A DNA stretch of 64,000 nucleotides, from positions 5,642,001 through 5,706,000 of the forward strand of contig JAHREC010000018.1 in assembly GCA_020081605.1 (NCBI GenBank), given 5' to 3'. The notes under the pieces were generated by a model. That model made no database searches. It worked only from the letters and a program-made list of their open reading frames with translations, and had not been told where the DNA came from. Shown piece by piece: positions 22,637-35,657 of this stretch. This stretch comes from Albifimbria verrucaria. Lineage: Eukaryota > Ascomycota > Sordariomycetes > Hypocreales > Stachybotryaceae. Positions within the stretch are counted from its first letter, which is position 1. Every line of letters begins with the position of its first letter. The position numbers and the translations under genes are program-made.

Positions 22637-25583
22637 ATGGGCAGCTTCATCAGTTGGATCAAGACCAACATGCCCGACACGGGCGATGATGACCGTGTCG
22701 GCGAGGCTCGTGGTACCCAGCCAGAGTCAGTGTCGGGTCAGTATACCCTCATTCTCCTCCTTCTTCTCACCAACATGGCGACATTGTCTGCTGCGTTCAC
22801 CTTCAATTCATGCCCGCTGACGTCAAAGCAATGTAGGCATGATCTCCACGCTCGTCCCCGTCTTGGTCATTGCATTGGTCTACCTTGTCATTTTCCTATT
22901 CTTTCGGCGGTCTCAAAGGAGATACTATGCGCCCAGGACGTACCTGGGCTCCCTGCGCGAACAGTATGTCGTCTTGTCTCGCCTGACGCCTGACGGCGCT
23001 CGCGTGCCCTCTCTACGTCTAAGCCGCTGACAATCATCCCAGTGAACGAAGCCCCAGCATGTCGCCTGGCTTCTTCGGTTGGGTCTCCGACTTCTGGAAG
23101 ATCCCCGATGTCTACGCCCTCCAGCACCAGAGCATCGACGCCTACCTCTTCCTGCGATACCTCCGAGTCTGCACCGCCATCTGCTTCGTCAGTGCCTGCA
23201 TCACCTGGCCCATCCTCTTCCTGTCAATGCCACCGGCGGCAATGGCAAGACCCAGCTCGAGGCCATCTCTTACAGCAACCTTGACATTGAGAATTCTCCT
23301 AACCGCCTGTACGCGCATACCTTTGTCGCATGGCTCGTCTATGGTTTCGTCATGTACATGATTATGCGCGAGTGCATCTTTTACATCAACCTCCGCCAGG
23401 CCTTCCTCCTCTCTCCCCAGTACGCCAACCGACTCTCCTCCCGCACCGTGCTGTTCACCTCCGTCCCCGAGGAGTATCTCGACGAGGCTCGCATTCGCCA
23501 GACCTTCAGCGACTCCGTCAAGAACGTCTGGATTGCTGGTGACACCAAGAACCTGGACGAGCTCATCGAGGAGCGCGACAAGGTTGCCATGAAGCTGGAG
23601 AAGGCCGAGGTCAAGCTCCTCAAGACTGCCAACAAGGAGCACCTCAAGGCCAACAAGGGATCCGCTGCCCCGAAGGCCCCCGCGATGTCGAGACTGGCGA
23701 TGCCGCCCGCTGGGTCACGCCCAAGATGCGTCCTACTCACCGTCTTGGACCCCTTGGTCTCCTCGGAAAGAAGGTTGACACCATCGAGTGGGGTCGTACC
23801 GAGCTCCAGAGGATTCTTCCCTGGCCGAGACTGCCCAAGCTGACTGGCGCGCCGGCAACTTCAAGGCCACCGGCGCTGTCTTCGTCGAGTTCCACACCCA
23901 GTCCGATGCTCAGGCCGCTTTCCAGGTCGTTACCCATCACCAGGCCCTGCACATGTCGCCCAAGTACATCGGCGTCAAGCCCGAGGAGGTTGTCTGGAAG
24001 AGTCTATCCATTCCTTGGTGGCAGCTGGTCATTCGTCGCTATGCCGTCTATGCCTTCATCGCCGCCATGATCATCTTCTGGGCCATTCCTGTTGGTATTG
24101 TTGGTATCATTGCTCAGGTCGACACCCTCAAGCAGCTGCCTGGTCTTACCTGGATCGACGACATCCCTCCGGTAAGTTTACCTGCCTAAACTTTGCACAA
24201 TATTAAGGCACAACAGCTAACAAGTTTTCTCAGGTTATTCTCGGTGTCGTTTCTGGCCTTCTCCCTTCGGTTGCCTTGTCCATCCTCATGTCGCTGGTCC
24301 CAGTCATCATGCGCATGTGTGCCAAGCTCACCGGTGCTGTCTCTTTGTCCCAGGTTGAGCTCTTCACCCAGAACTCCTATTTCGTTTTCCAGCTCATCCA
24401 GGTCTTCCTCATCCAAACGCTCACCAACACTGCTTCCACCTCTCTCATCAGCATCGTCAACAACCCGAGCAACGTCTTCTCGATTCTGGCCACGTCTATT
24501 CCCACCTCCTCTAACTTCTACATTTCCTACTTCATCGTGCAGGGTATCACCATCGGTGTCAGTGTTCTGACCCAGGTCGTTGGTCTCTTCATCTTCAAAA
24601 TCCTCTACAAGTTCCTTGCCGGCACCCCTCGCGCCATGTACAACAAGTGGACGACCCTCAGCGCCATCATGTGGGGAAGTGTCTTGCCAGTTTATACGAC
24701 TATTGTTGTGATCAGTGAGTTACCAGTCCTGCATTGTTTCACGGTTCCAATTTATTAACGTCATGCAGGTGTCACGTACTCTGTCATCGCACCCTCATTC
24801 TGTTCTGGTCTACTCTGGCCCTTGCTTTGTTCTACCTGGCCTACCGATACAACATTCTGTTCGTGTCTGATACTCAGATCGATACCCGCGGCTTAATCTA
24901 CCCTCGCGCTCTCAAGCAGCTTTTTGCCGGTGTTTACATTGCTGAGATCTGCATGGTCGGCATGTTCGCCATCTCCAAGGCGATCGGGCCCGCCGTTCTC
25001 ATGGCTGCCTTCCTCGTCTTCTCCATCCTGTTCCACCTCAGCATCCAGAAGGCTCTGGACCCTCTCCTGTATGGGCTGCCACGCACGCTTGCAGTTGAGG
25101 AGGAGCTTATCCAGGCTCGTGCCGGCGTTACCGATGGAACTGCTGTCGAGGATGGCCAGGCCAAGAATGGACACAACGGTGCCAGCAAGTTGCTGGGCAA
25201 GGTAGCAGGCAAGGTGGCCCCGGCGGAGGCAACGCCACGGTGGAGAAGAAGGGCAACTTCATTACCAAGTTCCTCAAGCCTTGGTACTACGCTGACTACA
25301 ACACTCTGCGTGCTCTGGTTCCTCAGGACGACCACATGCATCAGCTCTACCAGTATGACGAGGAGGTCGAGGCCAACGCATACTGGCCACCTTCTGCTAC
25401 TAGCCCCACACCTATCCTCTGGATCCCAGAGGACAGACTTAGCGTTTCCAAGTACGAGATCGCCAACACGGGCAAGGTGATTCCCATTTCGGACGAGGGC
25501 TGCACTCTGGACGAGAAGAACCACATTCAGTGGGATACGGAGGGTGCTCGACCCCCATCTGGAACGAGAAGATTTACTACTAA
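22637..25583 (+). CDS. CSC1/OSCA/TMEM63-type calcium-permeable stress-gated cation channel (Rsn1/Phm7-like)
   Basis: About 885 aa, five exons; introns 22737-22836, 22964-23042, 24172-24233 and 24715-24768. The N-terminal module has three helices (STLVPVLVIALVYLVIFLFF and two more), followed by a cytosolic loop with VLFTSVPEEYLDEARIRQTF and WIDDIPPVILG, then the multi-helix channel core: LLPSVALSILMSLVPVIMRM, NSYFVFQLIQVFLIQTL, VYTTIVVISVTYSVIAPLIL. A C-terminal extension with PHM7_ext character (FLKPWYYADYNTLRALVP, ILWIPEDRLSVSKYE) ends at 25581-25583. These proteins are osmo- and mechanosensitive cation channels of plasma or internal membranes. Six C-run deletions break the frame (near 23220, 23668, 23820, 24790, 25220 and 25552). 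With all six supplied and four introns removed the frame closes exactly, which supports the model. Confidence 0.93.
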
Positions 25584-26976
25584 TTGTATGATGGATTGAT
25601 ACCCCGAAGTCGTTCTTGAATGTTTCTATGCTATGTCCTAGATGGTAAAGGACAAATTGGGAAGCACGGACAAGAGGCTTTGATATCCTTGCTAGAGGAA
25701 TTTTGCAAAACGGTTTACTTTCCTTGATTTATGACCCGCGGATAGGATGGACCGCCGCCTCGATTTATTTATTAGAATACCAAAACATTAGAAAATAATG
25801 CCACTACAATAAACAAGTACCTATTAATAATCCTCTGATCATCGTACGTTTATGCATATAGTGATGCGAGCCTACCCGCCTCACTGTCGTAATCTTATAC
25901 CAAATCGGCTTGCGGCCTCGGATTCGCCAGCCAAGGCGCGGTGCCAAGCTGGGGCGACAGCCTTGATCAAGTCCCCTCAGCGTAAGATTTGGGGTTGCTA
26001 TGAGACCAAGGAGGAGAATGGCAGCAAAAGCAACGAAAAAGGGAACCGGTGCCGTGGTTATGGCCAGGTGGGTGTGGAGCAGGGATATATCGCCTCGCCT
26101 CCCCGGAACTAGCCGCCAGAGGAGGAGGGAAGTGTCAGTTGATGTTGAGACCAGATGATCCGCATTGGATTGGGTGTGGGGACGCGGCGCGCTGTCAGAT
26201 CTGGGTAAATCTGTCAAGACTAGGGATTTTGTTTACTTGTCGTAGACAGTTCTAAGACGGGTTGGAGAGCTGTCGAACTCTTCGTTTCACTGTCCTGTAC
26301 GAGCCGAAGGAGTCGTTCCCTCGCCTGTTGGTTTTATTTCGTTCATTTCACAGAATAGATTAAGTAAAATTGACTCCATTGTCGTGCATGCGGACGCGTC
26401 GTCCCCTCCCCAGCTTGCTTCTTTGCATGTGAACCATGGCATGGATGCAAATAAGGCCGTGAACGCCCCCACAGCAGGCGGTTGTCATGGCAACGCCGCC
26501 ATAAACAAGTCTCAACCATCACACCTTATCGCCATGGCTGCGTCGTCATTGGCCCTCGTCTGTCGTTGCTGTCGAATAAGGGTCGCAGATCTGCTCGTTC
26601 GAAACCTGGCCGCCGTGAGTGGTCTTTGTGCATGCAGGAAAAGGGACTGCAGCTGATCAAAAGGCCTCCCATGCTGGTTTGACAAAACACCAGTGTGTGC
26701 CTTCTTTGAACCTGCCAGAGGGGCTCTCTTGATACCCCTCCTGCACACCCCTGGCGACCAAGTAATTTGAACTGTCTAGATCTCTTGTTTTCTGGTATAT
26801 CAACGTTCGAATTAAGTTCACTATCGAGAAGGAGTTGCGGCTGCGACGGGGTAGAGGAGCCCATCTCAAGCGCATCCACGGGCTGTCGATCATGATCTGA
26901 AAGAGCGTCGCGGGGTCATCCACCTGGGGCGCTGCGCACCGACGCAAACTTGACAATCAGAAGACAATCGCATGCG
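25584..26976. other. intergenic, no gene seen
   Basis: About 1.4 kb between two tandem genes. An AT-rich segment (25740-25860) follows the channel gene; the remainder is the probable promoter of the kelch/TM gene. No supportable open frame. Confidence 0.45.
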
Positions 26977-29900
26977 ATGAAGAGTGGAGGGCGAGAACGA
27001 GGACGAGGACGAGTAGCCCCTGGGAGGGCACACCACCAACGAAGGCCGGCTCTGCTTGCGGCCACAGCGTCGTCGCTGGCAATCATGATGGCGCCACGGG
27101 TAGCCACCGCTGCGACGGCGCCGCACTTCCCGTACGTACCCACGCAGATCCTCATGCCAGATGCCTGCTTGGACGAGACGGCTTGCGACGGGCGCGATGT
27201 CGCCTACGTCTTGTCCAAGGGCGCCGACCACCTCGAATTCCTGGCCCTCAATATCACGGGCGAGCTCAATGCCGACACCGCCCTGGAGCCCGTGACTATG
27301 GGCCTACCATTTACTGCGGACGGTGGTGACACGACAGCCGTTGGGGCCGTGCGGACGGGAGACGGCAGGGTCATGGTGTACTCGGGAGCATGCGACGGAG
27401 GGTGGGCGAGCTATGGAGGTATACTCCAACAGATGATAAATGGGAGGAGTTATCAGTCGAAGCGAGCCAAGACGGTGGCAAAGGGAAGAACACGCCTAGG
27501 GGACCGTACTTCCTGGGCGGCACGCTGGCCTTTTCATCGACGCTGGCGCCGACTATGAGTCCACCGACGATATATACGTATGGCGGTATGTGCGCCGCCC
27601 CACGAACCGACGCCGAAGGATGGCAGAGCGCGGCAAATTACACGAAGACGATGATTGGCATTGCACCATCAGACGAGCAGACAAACGACGAGAAGAGTGC
27701 GGCAACGGGATACAGCATCCGCCTTGCGTCCAGCGGCGGGCCGCGTACCGCTATCGCCGGCTTCACCCTCACGCCCTTACCGCCGTCTATGACCAACATT
27801 TCCGGCACGGTGACGCAGCAGGCGAGTTACGTGCTGCTGGGCGGCCACTCACAGCAGGCCTTTATTAACATGAGCACTGCGGCCGTCTGGAACCTACCCG
27901 CCGAGTCGTGGACGTACGTCGATGTGCAGCCACCCGCCAAGGACGGCTCGTCAGAACTGCTGCTCGCGGCTAAAAGGACACTGACCAGGCGATCGATAAC
28001 GTGTATAGCCGCTCTGGTCACACGGCTGTGTTGAGCGAGGACGGTGCGTCGGTGGTGGTGCTAGGTGGCTGGGTTGGCGATGTAAACACGCCGGCGGAGC
28101 CGCGACTAGCAGTGCTGGAGATGACACGGGCGTATAGTGGCTGGCAATGGCGGATCCCGAAGGAACAGCCCGAGGGAGATGGCGTTTATGGACACGGCGC
28201 GGCGGTTTTGCCGGGCAATGTTATGGCTGTCTATGGAGGATGGGAGATTAAGGCGGAGGAGTCGAAGACGAAGCGACAAGCTACAGGCTCCGGAGCACGA
28301 TTCCTGAATCTGACATCGATGACTTGGTCTTCGTCCTATCGAAATCCAAGCTTGAATGGGCCATCATCTGGAGAGACACCTGGCTCCAATGACTCGTCGT
28401 CCAAGCCTAGCCATCTGGGATTGAGTCTGGGCCTTGGCCTTGGGCTAGGTCTCGCATTTATTACAGCTCTCATGGTTGCCTTTTACTGTTGGCGAAAACG
28501 AAGGAACAAGCAGCGCGAATCACGCGATATGGCTGTTCGAGCCCTGTCACAGGATCTAGGCCACTTCAGCCATGACACCGACGAGATGTCGGAACGAGAC
28601 GACTTTGCTTCGTGGAACAGGGGAGGATGGTATACAGGCGGATCGGACGCATACCAGCAAGGCGAGCGGACGCTAGGATATGAAAGCCTAAGAGGGAATA
28701 GGAACTCCGCATATCGCGGTGTGCAAAGGAAAACCGTCCAAAGGCCTATGCGTGGAAGCTATGCCCCTGCTGCGTCACACCCAGGACACATCCATCCTAT
28801 TCTCGAGGACGACGAAGAAGACCATGGCCACCAGCGTCACGCCGAACCTCATTCACCTACATCGGAAGTACCTTCAGACCCGTTCATGACGCCCACTACT
28901 GGAGTCGCCCCGGTGCTGCTCCTCCGCACCGGGGTTCCACAACGCCGAGCCCCGAGGGCACGCGCCGCGACCCGGATGTCCAAGACTGGGTATCAGAAGT
29001 CGACGCCACGGACGCCTTGCTGGCAAGGATGAACTCGAGGCGTGGACGTGTTTCACCTACACGGCGCAATTCGCACCGTTCAGTTGGCACGCAGGATGAC
29101 GACTCGAGGAGCGGCTCGAACCTATCTGAGTCGAACCGCAGCGCTGCGGATAGCTTGAGGCGTTCGCCGACTGGTAGGAGGCCGAACCCTGCGGCTACGA
29201 GCAGTCTGCTGGGTGGCTCGACGTTGCTTGGTGGCTCTGAAGGGCAAAAACCTGGGAGCTCGTCGTCGAGCAGTTATAACACGGCACGGTCCTCTTTCGG
29301 CGCTCTTCAAGCTGAAGGTCCCTCGCTTTTGATGGGCAGATCTGCGCCGTCTGGCCCAGCCTACGATGATGACGATAACTCCCTGTTCCTGGTTCACCCT
29401 CCAAATCTAAGCCTCGACGCAATTGGTTAGGCTCGTTGCGCCGTGTCTTTTCTACATCTGGGTCAACATCACCAGCTACATCCAGGGATGACTCACCACG
29501 TCGTGCGTCCCTTGACAATGATCCATATAGCGGGGACTATGAACCACGACTTGTCGGTCTCAACGGCGAGCTACTTAGAAGGAAGCAGGGTCGTCACGAC
29601 TGGGAAGCTGGCGACTTAAATGAAGGACGGCTTGGTCAAGGCGATAACGAATGGGATATTGAGCGGGCGGTGGAAAATCGCCTGGTACAAGTCATGTTCA
29701 CTGTACCGAAGGAGCGGCTACGCGTGGTCAATGCGGACGAGAATGAAGGATTAGAGGAAGAGTCACAAATAGCTGAGCTGGTGGATCCTACCAACGAAAA
29801 GGAAATGAGCGAGAAGGCTGAGGAAAGAGAAGAGGTCGACGAGGATGCGCCACGAGGACAGGACCCCGAGAAGCAAGACCTGCTTTCTGTAGGGCCGCCT

Positions 29901-30090
29901 TTGACAAAGACAGACTCAGGGGTGACCCTCACAGGCTATCGCACTCAACCTTCGATTCCGCCACCATACGGTCTGATCCGGGGTGTTGCTGACAGCACAG
30001 GCGGTAACGGTGGAGAGGCCGCGGACGAAGGTATTGCAAATGGTGGACACGATCGAGACGCGAAGTCGGGAGGGCAGTCCGGCACGGTGA
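26977..30090 (+). CDS. kelch/galactose-oxidase-like ectodomain with one transmembrane helix and long cytoplasmic tail
   Basis: About 1039 aa, intronless. The reading frame is open upstream from a TTG, but the first ATG is at 26977 (MKSGGRERGRGRV). A hydrophobic Ala-rich stretch (LLAATASSLAIMMAPRVATA) acts as signal peptide. The ectodomain shows beta-propeller signatures: DGRVMVYSGACDG, GELWRYTPTDDKWEEL, YVLLGGHSQQAF, SGHTAVLSEDGASVVVLGGW and YGHGAAVLPGNVMAVYGGW. A glycine-leucine helix (28424-28490) ending in WRKRRNK crosses the membrane. The tail of about 500 residues is Ser/Arg/Glu-rich with WLGSLRRVF and ends at 30088-30090 after VLQMVDTIETRSREGSP. Six single-base losses fragment it (near 27397, 27972, 28905, 29399, 29948 and 29980). 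Likely a cell-surface sensor or polarity protein by analogy; ligand unknown. Confidence 0.8.
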
Positions 30091-32487
30091 GGGTTAAAAG
30101 ATGGAGGATGGGCGGCTATTTACTTTTGAGCACATGGGAAGGAATATCAGGATACCCAAAGGCAGGGTGTTCTCGACACCGGCAGACGCGAAGGGAAAGG
30201 AATATCAGCTTGGAGTTTTTGTGAAGCACAGGGATTCCTGGGATTATTTAGGAGCAGGCATTGTTTTTGGAAGGAAGCTTCTAGGCAGATGGTGGTTATC
30301 ATGTTGTATTTACTGCATATATAACTATGTATATCTATCACATTCGCTTCACAACGCATATTACCTACCTATGTAGCAGCATTGCTCTGCTGTATTTGTT
30401 ATCCTATCCACCACAGTGGGCCGTCAACGTAATCCACCCATCTATGAATAAGCGTAACGACTCCACGGGCCGCTAATAAACGAGCCATTGAATAAGCAGC
30501 CGCCCCGGGAGACGAGCCGCAGTGGGAAAGTCATCATGCCCGGACAAGCCGTTCTAGAAGCGTCATCAATGGATCGATTGCTGAACACTTTCCCATGGGA
30601 CAGAGACCCTGTCTCGTTGAAAATTGCCCATCTTGGAAATGGGGCCAAGCGTCAAGACATACTGTGAGAGCCGTTTAGGAAAGATTACCCAAAAGGTAAT
30701 TCTCGAAACTTATCATAGGCGCCGCCATTGCAAAGCCCACGGCTGCACCGGCGTGATCAGCAGGGCGGTGGGCTCATGGCGGCAAGCCAAAGAAAAAGAA
30801 ATGGGAGAGTGCGAAAGGGAGACCGAAGGGGGCCTTGCTTTGCAAGCGTACTTGTAAAGTTGCCTGTTGAAAGAAAAGCAGGGCAGCAGGTGACAGGGGG
30901 TCTACGTCTGGCTCTGCATCGACCTTCCTGAAGGATTTGGCTGCAACGTCGGATTCTTGAAACAGTCTCGATACATCAAGAGATCGCTAGTTCTCGATCT
31001 GCTGATCCGCGTGCTGAGTGTGATCGGATGCTTCAAGGAGTCTGCATGGCTACGGCACGGTCTGCGGCACGCTTCGAGCTGTGGTGGCTGGTTGTTTACC
31101 TGTGTCGACAATGCAACGCCCGCCAAAGAGATTGACGAGTGATCGGATGGGAGATTGCCAATTACGGGGATCTGGCCTATTCGGCGCGCGGCTCTAGGCT
31201 CGCTCGATACAACCTGCTCTCATCCCGGCTCAACTTTTGCTTTTCGGGACAGCCTAGGAAGGCTTTCCGCATAGGTCGCCAGCAAATATGTCAGACCCTT
31301 TCCTCACCTGCAACTCACAGCAAACTCCGTTGAGCGAGTGGCGGTTGCTCGTGCGATAGAGGGATGGCTGACAGCGGACGCCGTCGCCGAAAGACTAGTC
31401 TGGGATGTGGCCTGTCCGTCGTCCCGCAATTAAGCTCTCTGGCCTCAGCGCCATTCCCTGCCTGCCCCCGGTTTTTACATCCAGGGGTGACTGGAGTGCT
31501 CTCGTAGGGCGAGGAATGGATAGACATTAGGGCGGCAATTTTGGTGGTCTGCTCTAGAGAGCGAGCGAAAGGACCCACGCCTTCAGGCGCAGCATTTAGT
31601 AATAGTAGTCGAATCCGTGTTCGGAGGGGCCCCGAGCGGAAACCAAAACTCATATATCACATCGCAGACCTTCCTCCCAACGCTGACAAGGTGGCGTTGT
31701 TGCTGGAAGCCGCTCAATGAATAATCAGTAGGAGCTGAAGCCCTTATGGCGTAGTACTCATTCCGCTTCAAGGTCACCAGACGGCGCAGTCCGAGTCTGG
31801 AGGCTGTGAGAAGGCTGCAGATAATTGGGCTCAACTATAGATTTCCTAGCTAGGCACCCTTGCCGTCAGGGGTAGGATCCCTTTGGCCTACCCCTGCATG
31901 TCTAGTCGAGATACGGATGGACGGCATCCCGATCCCCATTCGCTGGCATACGCAGCATGCTGGCTGCAGATTCGTGGTAGCACAGCTCGCAGACTAGCTG
32001 ATGCGGACAGTGACAAATATATCGTGCATTCGTATCGTGCATACGTAGACTACGGCTATAGTCTATGTGCAAAGTAAGACTTTCGCTACTGTCCAAAAAC
32101 AAGTTTTAGCCTTAGCTAGGCTTCTATCTTTACACGCTTTACTTTCGTGCTCCACACATTATAGGTCATCTGTTGGTATCCACCATCTGCTGTGTTCCCT
32201 GCTAGGCCCCATTACACTTGACGCTGGCCACTATATTTGATCATCACCTGAAATTCTATGTCTGGTGTTGAAGACGGTCTAACCCCTGTCCCCTCACCCC
32301 TGCTCGATGGAACGTGGGCGTACACCCTTGTAGTAGTCAGTTCATGAAGCCCCATCTCATATAACAACTCCTCACCCGCCTAGGCCACTCAAACTTTTAG
32401 TTTGAAGGACCCTTTGACCTTTCCTTGAGCCGCAGCCAAGTTCGGTGTGTCAACATTCACTGATCCGTATCACGCCGCCAAGGAAAG
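30091..32487. other. 2.4-kb intergenic region, no gene seen
   Basis: Open frames on both strands are short and uncorrelated with intron signals. I could not support a protein or a tRNA in this stretch. Confidence 0.45.
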
Positions 32488-33754
32488 ATGCATTCTCGTG
32501 TGTTGCTCGTGGCCGCCGTGCTCGCCACGGCACTGGCTGAGCCTATACCAAGACCTGCGGATGACAAGAAGGATGATAAGAAGGACGATCCGAGCCCCGT
32601 TATTGTGCTTGTTGGAAAGGAGGCTCTCACCACTACTTTCGAACCACCTGCGACATGCACGGAAAGCCGACTTACGATGTTGGTGGATCAGGAGTTTTAC
32701 ATTTGGAACAACGAACCGATGCCGAATGACAAGACCAAGATCAAGGACTGCTTTCCTTCACAGTTCATCGATGGCTACACCAGTATCAAAGGCGCCTCGA
32801 GCTCTATCGCCCCCTCATGAGCCCCCTCGTCTGCCCGAAGGGATGGACCACGGCACAGAAGTGGGACAACGGCTACATTGCCTGCTGTATGTCTAATTAC
32901 CGATACACTCCGCCTAAAACGACGGTCGACACCGACCGACCTGCGTTTGGCGGAACCTGTTACAGCGACCTGAAAATGGGCCACATGACAACCGTTACCC
33001 AATGGAACGGCACGCAACCTCGCGCAACGCAGGAGTGGTCGGCCAGCGCGACAAATGTTCAGGCCTTTGGTCATATTATCGATGGATTTGCTTTGGACCT
33101 CATGTCTGCTACTGTAAGTCTTGATATCTCAACGTTCAGTTTCGACAGGGCTTTTACTAACATGTTTTCGCAGTCTGCTGTTACCTCCGTAAGTCCTGCC
33201 ATTTGAACAATGCGTATAAAAATACTGTCAGTGCATGTCAGCTAACCTTTGATTTTCAGAGTACCGAAACCCAGCCCGCAATGACTAGCGGTCCGGCTGA
33301 TCCCAGCACCGATGGCGACAATGAGTCGTCTTCTTCAAGTTCCATTTCAGGAGGTGCTATCGCTGGTATCGTCATTGGTGCTCTGGCAGGTGTTGCCATC
33401 ATCATCGGAGCCGCTTTCTTCTTCGTCCGCCGCCGCGCTCAGAAGCAGGGCCACGAGCAAATTGGTACTTCTCGCGACCAGCCCTCACAGCAGGGCAACA
33501 ACATCGACTATGACACCAAGCCCCTTCCTGACGTCTACCCCATGAAGGACCATCCATCTGAGTCTGTCACGTCGCCTGGTGCGACGACATGGACAGGAGC
33601 CGACGGACGAAGCGAGGTCACGATGGCTGCCAGCCCACCCACCACGTTGGCCAGCCCAGTGTCGGAACTTGGAGGCCTGCAACGACACGAGCTCGCGTCC
33701 ACGGACTACGTCGAGCTCGATAGCAACCAGTCCAGGCATGAGATGCGTGCTTGA
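32488..33754 (+). CDS. secreted-domain single-pass membrane protein with a 15-nt microexon
   Basis: About 378 aa. Signal peptide MHSRVLLVAAVLATALAEP is followed by a Lys/Asp-rich linker, an ectodomain with spaced cysteines (ATCTESRL, DCFPSQF, LVCPKGW, IACCMSNY, GGTCYSDL), a Ser-rich stalk, one helix (AIAGIVIGALAGVAIIIGAA, then FFF) ending in VRRRAQ, and a cytoplasmic tail. This is the layout of fungal wall-sensor or receptor-like proteins (Wsc/Mid2-like topology), although no WSC domain is seen. Introns 33114-33173 and 33189-33259 enclose a microexon of only 15 nt (33174-33188, Ser-Ala-Val-Thr-Ser), and the phases close perfectly across it. One C is missing at about 32812-32814, joining SSSIAP to LMSPLVCPKGW. 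Function inferred only from topology. Confidence 0.75.
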
Positions 33755-34590
33755 GTCTGAATGAGTACATAAACTAAAATAAAAGGGCCCGGTTTGGGGT
33801 GCAAACATTGGAGATTATCTTCATGTAAGGAAGCTTGATTGGAGTTCCGGCACAAACAAGGATCAAAGATCGACATATCTATGATGTTTGACTATCACCA
33901 AGGTGTTATGGCGCTTGAACGAGCGTTGGTTTTCATTTGGGTTGAAGCTTTTGCTTCCATAGGTATATAATATATCCTCGACGGAAATACGTGAGACATA
34001 TAAGTTCATATAACATATCCAAATTCTACTCAGCTGGTCTTTGTATGACCCTTTCTCTCAGATGTCGTCCGAGAAGGTGCTTGCTCGTCTGATGTAACCC
34101 AGTGAATGGCATGTGGGACAACTTACCCGGTCTAAATCACTCACAACGAAGGGAGCATTTCTGCATGCCTGCGGCTAGTTATCAAAGTCTCCAATATGTG
34201 AATAGTTCGAAGTTGGATGCCTTTTCCTTGGCCCCTGAATGTGCTGACGTGATTCAGTGTTATTGATTTTAATATAGTTAGATCCTAGTGCTATATAGTC
34301 TTCATCAGGCAGTGCGATAGCTACAAAGCTCTACAAACCCTTACCAATACGCTGACCGTGCTTATTCGATTGACTAGGTGGTCTACTCTTGATTTGCTTT
34401 CTGTTTGAAGAAAATTCTTCAAAGCAGTCATTGAGAGTCTTGACAGCGTGGGAGCAGCTAAGGTTACATCGCGTATCTGAGCAGGGAAAGTGAGTGAGGT
34501 TATAATTACCTTTCGGCCGCAACGGTTGGTAGGGGCACGACGCATCTCCGTATCTCATCACATATTAGATTCCCCGTCTTTGACATCAAG
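33755..34590. other. intergenic, no gene seen
   Basis: About 840 bases, AT-rich, between two tandem genes. Nothing supportable. Confidence 0.45.
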
Positions 34591-35657
34591 ATGACGGTTT
34601 CGACAGAGTCTTCTGCCCACAGCATGGGCTCCTCGCTGTCAACCCAAACAGGAAAAAAGAGCTCCCCAAGCAGCCTGGGCAGTTCGAGGTTCGTTCGGAC
34701 TTTCTTCGATCGTACCAAGACGTAAGTGCCAATCATTAGTACCCAATAGTGTGCAATCCACCTTTACTGAGACCATGCAACTTTTCTGTAACAGCCCCGA
34801 GCTTTCGATGATCAAGAATCCTTTCCCTTGACGGCCACAACGTTAGCTCGGCATCGGAAAGGCAACTTTGCACGCCTATAATTGCGCTCCAGTGCTATAC
34901 TACTACGGCGGGGTGAAGATTGCGCGCATTTCAAAATCTCTAGTCATTAGAGGCGGCTTGCGCGTCACGAAGAGCGAATATGAAAACACCAAATTTGCAT
35001 ACGAAGCACTGCGTTTACCAGGTCCAAAAGTGCACCGCACCTTTAAGACCCGAACCCCGATATGTCCAAAAGTCGATATGCTGAAAGGCACTTCATTGTC
35101 ATGGATTAGATTGCAGGACCAACCGTGGAGTCGTGCTGGGATTCGCTTGATGACATTTCGAAGGAGTCTGTGGTACAACAGATTGCTGATATCATCGAGA
35201 CAATGCAATCCAAAACCCTCAACAACCTTCCCGTAGGGCCAATTGGGCATGATAGGAAGGAGAAACTTGAAGGTCCATGGTTTACAGATTATGGTGCCGG
35301 TCCATTTGCCACTCTCGCGGAGCTCGAAGCCTGGTGTAATCACATGATTGATGTGTGTGCTAAGGTCAAGCAATTACCACGTGGAACCCCGAAGTTTCGA
35401 TTCACAGACATGGTGTTTACACACCAAGACATAGCGCCTCGAAATCTGATTTTGGATGCGAATAAGAAGGTCTGGCTTATCGACTGGGGCTGTGCTGGTG
35501 TGTACCCCGAGGTTTCGAGCAGGCCGTGCTACGAGCACAATCCGAGAATGACGCTTTTGCGGATATGGTCCTGACTAAGTTGCCTGATAAAAGTGACGAA
35601 TTAACGAGACAGTATGAAGCCATTGGATATGTGCTTTCTACTGGGTGGAGGGTTTGA
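34591..35657 (+). CDS. APH-like phosphotransferase (kinase-fold) with an internal TAG
   Basis: About 332 aa, two exons, intron 34722-34794. The core reads VLYYYGGVKIARISKS, SEYENTKFAYEALRLPGPKV, then THQDIAPRNLILD (Brenner motif with HxD catalytic loop) and VWLIDWG (metal-binding Asp of the aminoglycoside-phosphotransferase fold). Fungal members of this family are abundant and of unknown substrate. Five single-base losses break the frame (two near 34820-34827, then 34867-34869, 35056-35059 and 35504-35507). In addition a TAG at 35107-35109 interrupts HFIVMD-stop-IAGPTVES, where relatives usually have Tyr; both sides stay in the same frame. The stop lies before the catalytic loop, so a truncated product would be inactive. 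Either a true pseudogene, a sequence error, or a recoded stop. Confidence 0.78.

Noticed and set aside
5764..30090. Treating NECAP, the channel and the kelch gene as pseudogenes because of their frameshifts
   Set aside because: All breaks are single-base losses in homopolymers in conserved genes with otherwise perfect motifs and splice sites, which fits sequence error better than decay.
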